NCBI GenBank assembly: GCA_021775385.1 | Contig: JAJFHW010000234.1 | Location: 1 to 5,182, forward strand | Source of the DNA: Hyphomicrobiales bacterium | GTDB taxonomy: Bacteria > Pseudomonadota > Alphaproteobacteria > Rhizobiales > HXMU1428-3 | DNA length: 5,182 nt | Direction: 5' to 3' | Shown here: positions 1-5,182 of the stretch, piece by piece | How positions within the stretch are numbered: the stretch's first letter is position 1 | Layout of the letters: each line of letters begins with the position of its first letter | The notes under the pieces: model-generated | Told to the model about the DNA's origin: nothing | Databases searched by the model: none | The model's input: the letters and a program-made list of their open reading frames with translations, nothing else | Program-made: the position numbers and the translations under genes

Positions 1-65
1 TCCGAATGCCCTGCTTCTGAATGAGCGTCTGTTACTTCCCCTTTTATTTCATTGTTTGTCTTCAT
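1..65 (-). CDS. 5' end of an unidentified gene, truncated by the window edge
   Basis: On the - strand an ATG at 65-63 opens a frame that runs without a stop to base 1, about 21 codons. The translation begins MKTNNEIKG and continues as a hydrophilic, charged stretch with no membrane segment or signal peptide. A GGAGG lies six bases upstream of the ATG, which is the main reason to call this a real start and not chance. The gene is divergent from topA. Too little is present to name a family. It is not recognisable as dprA, which commonly precedes topA in alphaproteobacteria and would be on the + strand. It could still be a chance open frame, since 65 bases is short. Confidence 0.55.
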   Translation of the reverse strand, partial: MKTNNEIKGEVTDAHSEAGHS

Positions 66-71
66 TGTGAG

Positions 72-76
72 CCTCC
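72..76 (-). promoter_or_regulatory. Shine-Dalgarno of the divergent partial gene
   Basis: The + strand reads CCTCC here, giving GGAGG on the - strand. Six bases separate it from the ATG at 65-63, an ideal spacing. It is the strongest ribosome-binding match in the first 480 bases and fixes the start of the truncated gene. Confidence 0.55.
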
Positions 77-455
77 ACATTAAAGTTTTTTAGAAAGTTA
101 TGGGTATAATTCAATGAGATATTGATATAATTAACCTCAGAATCTGGTTACATAGTCATATATTATTCGATTTTAGCCTGTTTCATAAAAATTTAATATT
201 GAGCTCTCCATTTACATGCTCTGGAAAATCGCTATATAAAATTGTTAAATTATTGCACCCAATCTCGCAAACACTTTTTAGTTGTACCCAAGAGCTTTAC
301 CGATCTTGAGTTGAGTTTTGATATGTATGTAAAAATGGCAAGTAATTATTGCTAAAATTGGAATTACCGAACAAACTGACACCATTATCTGCAAATTAAA
401 ACTCAAACAAGCTAAGTACATCTAAGCATAAATCTTGCATGAATCATACCAATAC

Positions 456-483
456 TTGCAATTATCGACTAATAAGTTTGAAT
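456..483 (+). promoter_or_regulatory. candidate topA promoter (weak)
   Basis: TTGCAA at 456-461, preceded by C so that it reads CTTGCA as in many alphaproteobacterial -35 boxes, is followed after 16 bases by TTGAAT at 478-483, a 4/6 match to the -10 consensus. Transcription would start near 490, giving a short leader that still contains the GAGG at 496-499. Both boxes are imperfect, and other placements in this AT-rich stretch are possible. Confidence 0.25.
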
Positions 484-495
484 ATTGAATATAAT

Positions 496-499
496 GAGG
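496..499 (+). promoter_or_regulatory. topA Shine-Dalgarno, decides the start
   Basis: GAGG lies six bases before the ATG at 506. The same frame is open further upstream, with ATG at 494 and TTG at 485, but those candidates have no purine-rich site at a proper distance, and this GAGG would lie inside their coding sequence. Starting at 506 also gives the N-terminus usual for TopA, where the TOPRIM strand begins directly after the initiator Met. Confidence 0.75.
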
Positions 500-505
500 C
501 AAATT

Positions 506-3196
506 ATGAATGTTGTTATTGTTGAATCTGCTGCAAAAGCAAAAACAATAAATAAATACCTTGGAAGTGACTATAAAGTCCTTGCCTCTTATGGTCATGT
601 TCGAGACTTACCATCAAAAAATGGCTCTGTTGAACCAGATAATGATTTCGAAATGCATTGGGATACTGATTCAAAATCAGCTAAAATTCTCAAAGAAATC
701 ATAAATGCTGTGAAAGGTGCTGATAAATTAATTCTTGCAACTGACCCCGACCGGGAAGGTGAAGCCATTTCATGGCATATCATGCAAGTTTTAGAAAAAA
801 AGAAAGCTCTTAAAAATGTAACAGTTGAGCGGGTTGCTTTTAATGCTGTTACCAAATCAGCCATTTTAGAAGCTTTATCCAACCCACGCGAAATAGATCA
901 ACCGCTAGTTTCTGCATATTTAGCTCGGCGCGCTCTTGATTATTTGGTTGGTTTTAGTCTTTCCCCTGTTTTATGGCGCAAACTTCCAGGCTCTCGTTCT
1001 GCTGGCCGAGTACAATCTGTTGCTTTGCGACTTGTCTGCGCAAGAGAATTAGAAATTGAACAATTTAATCCAATTGAATATTGGTCTGTTCTTGCTGATC
1101 TGAAGAATAAAGATCAAGCAAAGTTTCAGGCGCGTATTTACTCCGAAAATGGAAAGAAATTTGCTTCTCATGATATTCAAAATGAAGAGCAAGCCCACCG
1201 GATCAGAGATGCTATTCAATCTGGAGACTTAAAAGTCAGCTCTGTATCAGCAAAATCAGTTCAAAGGCGACCTTACGCACCTTTCACAACTTCAACCCTG
1301 CAAATGGATGCTGCTCGTAAATTAGGTTTTACTGCTAAGCAGACTATGCAAGTTGCACAAAAGCTCTATGAAGGTATTGACCTTGGTGGTGAGACAGTTG
1401 GTCTTATTACTTATATGAGAACGGATGGTGTGCAGATTATTCCGGAAGCTATCCAATCTTGTCGCTCAGTGATTGGACAAGATTATGGTGACAATTATGT
1501 ACCTGAAAGCCCGCGTCTCTATAAAACTAAGGCGAAAAATGCACAAGAAGCTCACGAAGCGGTACGGCCCACAGAATTAACCCGCCGCCCTAATATGGTT
1601 TCAAAATATTTAGATAAAGACGGCCAAGCGCTTTATAAATTGATTTGGCAGCGGACCATCGCCAGTCAAATGGCTGCGGCTATTATGGAGCGCACAACTG
1701 CTGATATTGATGTAACAGTTGCTAGCGGCTCAAATTTTCAATTAAGAGCCACTGGTTCAGTTATGAAATTTGACGGTTTTCTGAAACTTTATGATGAAGG
1801 CAAGGATGAAGCTAGTTCAGATGAAGACAAATTATTACCAGCTTTAAACGAAGGTGAGCCTTGTTCAACAGACAAGATTGAGGCCAAACAACATTTCACT
1901 GAGCCGCCTCCTCGTTACAGTGAAGCTACTCTTGTAAAAGGCCTTGAAGAACTTGGCATTGGTCGCCCTTCTACATTTGCTAGTACCTTGAGTGTTTTGA
2001 GAGACCGTGAATATGTGCGCCTAGAGAAAAAACGGTTTATTCCTGAGGATAAGGGCCGGCTGGTTACTGCATTTCTTGAGAGTTTCTTTTCTCGCTATGT
2101 TCAGTACGACTTTACGGCTGACCTTGAAGAAAAACTTGATTTAATCTCAGATAACAAGCTTGAATGGAAAGATGTTTTAAAAGAATTTTGGACGGACTTC
2201 ACTTCGGCGCTTGATGAAACCAAAGACCTTCGCATTTCAGCCGTGCTAGATGCTTTGAATGAAATGTTAGGCCCGTATGTTTTCCCCGTGACGGAAGAAG
2301 GAACGGACCCTAGAAAATGCCCATCTTGTGATGATGGTCAAATTGGTTTGAAGGTTGGTCGCTTTGGAGCGTTTGTTGGCTGTACCAATTATCCAGATTG
2401 TAAATTTACTCGCCAATTCAATCAATCAAATGATGAAGCTAGCCTTGGTGATGCTGGTGATAAGTGCCTTGGTGAAGATCCGGAAAGCGGCTTACTTGTC
2501 TACTTGAAAAGTGGTCGGTTTGGCCCTTATGTTCAACTTGGTGATGCTGAAGATACTGACAAACCAAAACGGGCATCGCTCCCGAAAGGGCAAGACCCTG
2601 AAGCTCTTGATCTTGAGCGCGCACTACAATTGCTCTCGTTACCACGTGACGTTGGTAAACACCCAGAAACTGATAAAATGATCACAGCTGGACTTGGCAG
2701 ATATGGACCGTTTGTTTTGCACGATGGGCTCTATGCTAACCTTCCTAGTGCTGAAGACATTTTCACTATTGGTTTGAACCATGCGGTCACTCTCTTAGCC
2801 GAAAAAGCTAAATCAGGTGGACGCCGAGGCGCTCAAGCTTTGAAAGAATTAGGGGAACACCCTGAACTTGGCGGCCCGGTTAATGTGATGTCCGGTCGCT
2901 ATGGTCCTTATATCAAACACGGTAAAATCAATGCAACCTTGCCGAAAGACAAAGAACCTGAAACCATTTCAATGGAAGAAGCCGTTGCATTAATTGCGGC
3001 TAAATCAACAGCCAAGCCGAAGCCTAAGAAAGCCGCTGCTAAAAAGCCGGCTGCAAAAAAAGCAACGACCAAAAAGACCGCTGCTAAGAAGACACCAGCC
3101 AAAAAAACGGCTGCGAAAAAGACATCAACTAAAAAGACAGCGCCTAAGAAGGCTGCGCCCAAAAAAGCAACAGAAGCTAGCGATGAAAAGTCTTAG
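506..3196 (+). CDS. topA: DNA topoisomerase I (type IA)
   Basis: This cytoplasmic enzyme relaxes negatively supercoiled DNA by cutting one strand through a 5'-phosphotyrosine link. The protein has 896 residues, within the alphaproteobacterial TopA range. The TOPRIM domain (about 1-115) has the catalytic Glu7 and the metal-binding DPDRE at 80-84 (Asp80, Asp82, Glu84). The transesterification Tyr303 lies in GLITYMRTDG, with Arg305 two residues on. His350 lies in QEAHEAVRPT, and GLEELGIGRPSTFAS at 479-493 closes the core. A Cys4 zinc finger follows (Cys605, Cys608, Cys626, Cys632), then three C-terminal repeats with GR[FY]GP[YF] at 670, 731 and 797, and a lysine-rich tail from about 832. Oddity: the usual ESPAKAK reads ESAAKAK, with Ala9 replacing Pro. 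The start at 506 is chosen on the GAGG at 496-499 and family length. rnr follows on the same strand after 152 bases. Confidence 0.98.
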   Translation: MNVVIVESAAKAKTINKYLGSDYKVLASYGHVRDLPSKNGSVEPDNDFEMHWDTDSKSAKILKEIINAVKGADKLILATDPDREGEAISWHIMQVLEKKKALKNVTVERVAFNAVTKSAILEALSNPREIDQPLVSAYLARRALDYLVGFSLSPVLWRKLPGSRSAGRVQSVALRLVCARELEIEQFNPIEYWSVLADLKNKDQAKFQARIYSENGKKFASHDIQNEEQAHRIRDAIQSGDLKVSSVSAKSVQRRPYAPFTTSTLQMDAARKLGFTAKQTMQVAQKLYEGIDLGGETVGLITYMRTDGVQIIPEAIQSCRSVIGQDYGDNYVPESPRLYKTKAKNAQEAHEAVRPTELTRRPNMVSKYLDKDGQALYKLIWQRTIASQMAAAIMERTTADIDVTVASGSNFQLRATGSVMKFDGFLKLYDEGKDEASSDEDKLLPALNEGEPCSTDKIEAKQHFTEPPPRYSEATLVKGLEELGIGRPSTFASTLSVLRDREYVRLEKKRFIPEDKGRLVTAFLESFFSRYVQYDFTADLEEKLDLISDNKLEWKDVLKEFWTDFTSALDETKDLRISAVLDALNEMLGPYVFPVTEEGTDPRKCPSCDDGQIGLKVGRFGAFVGCTNYPDCKFTRQFNQSNDEASLGDAGDKCLGEDPESGLLVYLKSGRFGPYVQLGDAEDTDKPKRASLPKGQDPEALDLERALQLLSLPRDVGKHPETDKMITAGLGRYGPFVLHDGLYANLPSAEDIFTIGLNHAVTLLAEKAKSGGRRGAQALKELGEHPELGGPVNVMSGRYGPYIKHGKINATLPKDKEPETISMEEAVALIAAKSTAKPKPKKAAAKKPAAKKATTKKTAAKKTPAKKTAAKKTSTKKTAPKKAAPKKATEASDEKS
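3026..3175 (+). repeat. 15-bp periodic repeat encoding ten KK-xxx units in the TopA tail
   Basis: Residues 841-890 of TopA are ten consecutive five-residue units, each starting with Lys-Lys followed mostly by Ala, Thr or Pro (KKAAA, KKPAA, KKATT, KKTAA, KKTPA, KKTAA, KKTST, KKTAP, KKAAP, KKATE). At DNA level this is a degenerate 15-bp tandem repeat. AAA/AAG and the Ala and Thr codons are mixed, so copies are not identical and selection seems to act on the protein. Such histone H1-like tails are common in alphaproteobacterial TopA and are thought to bind DNA non-specifically. The last six residues (ASDEKS) are partly acidic. Confidence 0.9.
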
Positions 3197-3282
3197 TTTA
3201 ACTAAGTAAAGCTGGTGGCGCTTATAAAAGTCTTGCCAGATAGTTTCATGCTTTGCCATTTTCGTTTTATGGCTTTAAACGG

Positions 3283-3314
3283 GTCCCCGCTCTTGGTTTT
3301 TAAAGAGCGGGGAC
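3283..3314 (+). terminator. stem-loop between topA and rnr, terminator or attenuator candidate
   Basis: GTCCCCGCTCTT at 3283-3294 pairs perfectly with AAGAGCGGGGAC at 3303-3314, leaving an eight-base loop (GGTTTTTA). Two G-T pairs could extend the base. It begins 86 bases after the topA stop and ends 34 bases before the rnr start. The stem is very stable, but the following bases (TTCAACTTTA) are not a proper U-tract, so full intrinsic termination is doubtful. It may instead attenuate read-through, protect the topA 3' end, or be an RNase III or processing site. The hairpin itself is plain in the sequence; its function is inferred. Confidence 0.6.
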
Positions 3315-3335
3315 TTCAACTTTACCCCTGCCATG

Positions 3336-3341
3336 AAAGGG
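3336..3341 (+). promoter_or_regulatory. rnr Shine-Dalgarno supporting a GTG start
   Basis: AAAGGG lies seven bases before the GTG at 3349. The rnr frame has a stop (TGA at 3334-3336) just upstream, and the five codons between that stop and the residue-2 Val include no ATG or TTG. GTG is therefore the only usual start codon available at the expected N-terminus. Confidence 0.75.
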
Positions 3342-3348
3342 CATCCTT

Positions 3349-5182
3349 GTGGTTAAAAAACAGAATCAAACATCTGACCGCCCTTTACCGACAAAAGAAG
3401 AAATTCTCACCTTTATTGAAAGTACACACGGTAAGGTTGGCAAGAGAGAAATTGCGCGCGCCTTTCATATTAAGGGTGGCCAGCGCATCGCTCTAAAGCG
3501 CATCTTAAAAGAGATGAGTGAAGACGGATTGATTGAAGGTAACCGTAAAAAAATGCGCCAGCCCGGCACCTTACAAAAAGTTACGATTGTCAAAATTGTT
3601 GGGCAAGATAATGAGGGTGATTATTTTGCGAACCCTGCTCAATGGAATGTCCAAAAGGAAGGCCCTTTACCTGTTATTTTAATTGGTGAAGGCAAAGAAC
3701 TCCGTGGATCACCTCCTGGTGTTGGTGATCGTATTTTGGCTCATATAGATAAAGTTGATAAAAACCAAATTGGGTATGCCTATGTTGCTCGTCCTATCAA
3801 AGTTCTTCCCCGTGACAAACAAAGATTACTTGGTGTTTTTAAAACTGTTGATGATCCGACTGGACGACAGGGTGGTGAAATCCAGCCAATTGATAAAAAG
3901 CAATTAAAAAACTGGCACGTCCATCAAGATGATTGCGAGGCCGCTCAAACTGGAGAATTGGTGGCTTTTGAAATCACTAGCAGAGGCCGCTCGAGTATAC
4001 CGCGTGCTAGCGTGACTGAAAGATTAGGCAATCCAGAAGATCAGGGGCTTATTAGTTTAATTGCTATTGAAACCCATGGCATACCTAATCACTTTCCAGA
4101 ATTTGTTTTGAGTGAGCTTAACCACCTACCTGCAGTTTCTCTTGAAAACCGTGATGATTTAAGAGACACCCCCTTTATCACAATTGACCCGGCGGATGCT
4201 CGAGATCATGATGACGCTGTTTGGGCAACACGTGACACTTCAGCTGACAATGAAGGTGGGTATATTGTTATTGTTGCGATTGCAGATGTCTCATATTACG
4301 TACGGCCTGGAACAGCATTGGATGAAGAAGCTCAAAGGCGCGGAAATTCTGTCTATTTTCCTGATCGTGTTGTTCCTATGCTACCGGAACTTATCTCCAA
4401 TGACCTTTGCTCATTAAGAGAAGGTGAAGAACGACCTGCTCTTGCTGTTAAACTCATATTTGATAAAGGCGGGCAAAAACAATCTCATGAGTTTTCACGC
4501 ATATTGATGAAGTCTGCTGCTAAGCTTTCTTATGATCAAGCGCAGGCGGGAATAGATGGTCATGCCGATGAAAAAACAGCACCTTTTGTTGAGCCAATAT
4601 TAAAACCATTGTGGGAAGCCTACGCAGTTGTTCAAAAGGCGCGCAAGAACAGGGCCCCACTCGAGCTTGACTTACCCGAGCGCAAGATATTGATGGATGA
4701 AAATGGTGGAATTAAAGACATCATTTCTCCTGATCGTTTTGATGCCCACAAGCTTATTGAAGAATTTATGATCCAGGCAAATGTTTCAGCAGCACAAACA
4801 CTGGAGCAAAAGAACACCCCTCTTATTTACCGCGTTCACGACCAGCCGTCTGATGAAAAAATTCAAGGATTGAAAGATTTTCTTGCCACGCTTGATTTAA
4901 GTTTTGGTGGGGCAGGTCCTTTGAAGGCAAAGTTATTTAACGGTGTCCTTTCTCAAGCCAAAGGCAAAGAGTGGGAAGACATGGTCACAGAGATGGTTCT
5001 TCGCAGTCAATCCCAGGCTGAGTATCGTCCAGATAATTTGGGTCATTTTGGATTAAACTTAGCCCGTTATGCGCACTTCACGTCACCTATTCGCCGCTAT
5101 GCTGACCTGATTGTCCATCGCGGACTTGTAAGAGCTCTTGGTTTTGGCGAGGGCGGCCTTGTTGATGATGAGATTGATCAGC
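3349..5182 (+). CDS. rnr: Ribonuclease R, 5' part (runs off the window)
   Basis: RNase R is a processive 3'-to-5' hydrolytic exoribonuclease of the RNB (RNase II) family. It degrades structured RNA, including rRNA and mRNA decay intermediates, in the cytoplasm. Visible here are 611 codons and one further base, out of a usual 750 or so. Residues 16-66 look like the N-terminal helix-turn-helix. Two cold-shock/OB domains follow at about 75-150 and 158-235. The RNB domain starts near 268 with metal-binding Asp280, Asp286, Asp288 and Asp289 in TIDPADARDHDDAVWA. It continues with the RNA-stacking Tyr336 in RRGNSVYFPDR, HKLIEEFMIQAN at 467-478, and HFTSPIRRYADL at 576-587 with its conserved arginines. 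All catalytic landmarks are present, so the gene looks intact so far. The S1 domain, basic tail and stop lie outside. The start is GTG with an AAAGGG site. No strong promoter is evident in the gap, so co-transcription with topA is plausible. Confidence 0.96.
   Translation, partial: MVKKQNQTSDRPLPTKEEILTFIESTHGKVGKREIARAFHIKGGQRIALKRILKEMSEDGLIEGNRKKMRQPGTLQKVTIVKIVGQDNEGDYFANPAQWNVQKEGPLPVILIGEGKELRGSPPGVGDRILAHIDKVDKNQIGYAYVARPIKVLPRDKQRLLGVFKTVDDPTGRQGGEIQPIDKKQLKNWHVHQDDCEAAQTGELVAFEITSRGRSSIPRASVTERLGNPEDQGLISLIAIETHGIPNHFPEFVLSELNHLPAVSLENRDDLRDTPFITIDPADARDHDDAVWATRDTSADNEGGYIVIVAIADVSYYVRPGTALDEEAQRRGNSVYFPDRVVPMLPELISNDLCSLREGEERPALAVKLIFDKGGQKQSHEFSRILMKSAAKLSYDQAQAGIDGHADEKTAPFVEPILKPLWEAYAVVQKARKNRAPLELDLPERKILMDENGGIKDIISPDRFDAHKLIEEFMIQANVSAAQTLEQKNTPLIYRVHDQPSDEKIQGLKDFLATLDLSFGGAGPLKAKLFNGVLSQAKGKEWEDMVTEMVLRSQSQAEYRPDNLGHFGLNLARYAHFTSPIRRYADLIVHRGLVRALGFGEGGLVDDEIDQ

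Larger units (their letters stand above)
66..505. other. AT-rich intergenic region between divergent genes
   Basis: About 440 bases contain no plausible gene on either strand. The few ATG frames are very short; for example, a - strand frame starting near 214 stops after 12 codons. GC is about 30% by hand count over 61-480, against roughly 45-50% in sampled parts of the topA and rnr coding sequence. The region must hold the promoters of topA and of the divergent gene. It contains TATAAT on the + strand at 105-110, 126-131 and 490-495, a CTTGCA pair at 434-439 and 455-460, and a small inverted repeat (GCAA, seven bases, TTGC) at 338-352. In DNA this AT-rich, such short matches are partly expected by chance. 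I see no tRNA, strong terminator or insertion-sequence end. Confidence 0.7.

Noticed and set aside
338..352. Inverted repeat GCAA-N7-TTGC as an operator
   Set aside because: Only four bases per arm in 30% GC DNA, which is not distinguishable from chance without comparison.
485..505. Upstream in-frame topA starts (TTG at 485, ATG at 494)
   Set aside because: Neither has a well-placed Shine-Dalgarno. The GAGG at 496-499 points to the ATG at 506, which also gives the canonical TopA N-terminus.
595..882. 95-codon open frame on the - strand
   Set aside because: It lies wholly inside the conserved TOPRIM coding region of topA and resembles no known family.
2439..2645. 68-codon open frame on the - strand
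   Set aside because: It is antisense to the conserved topA C-terminal repeats, has no ribosome binding context I could support, and resembles no known family.
2908..3162. 84-codon - strand frame that looks like a hydrophobic membrane peptide
   Set aside because: Its Phe/Leu/Ala periodicity is simply the antisense of the AAA/AAG-Ala-Thr repeat in the TopA tail.
3192..3206. Small inverted repeat at the topA stop (CTTAGT / ACTAAG, three-base loop)
   Set aside because: Six AT-rich pairs without a T-run are too weak to support a terminator call.
3333..3356. Seven-codon ORF (MKGHPCG) overlapping the rnr start, possible leader peptide
   Set aside because: It has no ribosome binding site of its own that I can see. 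Its ATG sits just before the rnr Shine-Dalgarno, so it is most likely chance.
3215..3496. 93-codon + strand frame spanning the topA-rnr gap
   Set aside because: It overlaps the true start of rnr in another frame, crosses the GC-rich hairpin and resembles no known family.
4184..4417. 77-codon + strand frame inside rnr
   Set aside because: It is out of frame within the conserved RNase R catalytic domain and is a shadow of it.
4632..4817. 61-codon - strand frame inside rnr
   Set aside because: It is antisense to the conserved RNB domain and shows no independent support.

Overview
The window holds the core housekeeping pair topA (DNA topoisomerase I, complete) and rnr (RNase R, 5' part only). 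Both are on the + strand, behind a long AT-rich intergenic region. The first 65 bases look like the start of an unidentified gene on the - strand. The organism is most likely an alphaproteobacterium of moderate to low GC. TopA has the start expected in that group, a single clear Cys4 zinc finger followed by GR[FY]GP repeats, and a lysine/alanine tail. RNase R carries the ARDHDDAVWA form of the catalytic motif, and topA-rnr adjacency is common in this class. This assignment rests on remembered family features, not on a search.

Layout: 1-65 is a truncated - strand ORF with a good Shine-Dalgarno. 66-505 is about 440 bases without a gene, about 30% GC by hand count over 61-480, with weak promoter-like elements near topA. 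506-3196 is topA, 896 residues, ending in ten five-residue KK units. 3197-3348 is a 152-base spacer with a perfect 12-bp GC-rich stem-loop at 3283-3314 and the rnr ribosome binding site. 3349-5182 is rnr from a GTG start, 611 codons before the window ends. The S1 domain, basic tail and stop lie outside.

How the genes work together: TopA relaxes negative supercoils behind RNA polymerase, and RNase R degrades structured RNA 3' to 5'. They share no pathway. Their link is positional: same strand, short gap, possibly one transcript modulated by the hairpin between them.

I see no mobile element, CRISPR array, tRNA/rRNA gene, defence island or other clearly new system. The points most worth a second look are the apparent lack of dprA upstream of topA, the stem-loop without a good U-tract between the two genes, the 15-bp periodic basic tail of TopA that stays basic in the +1 frame, and the Pro-to-Ala change next to the TOPRIM glutamate.
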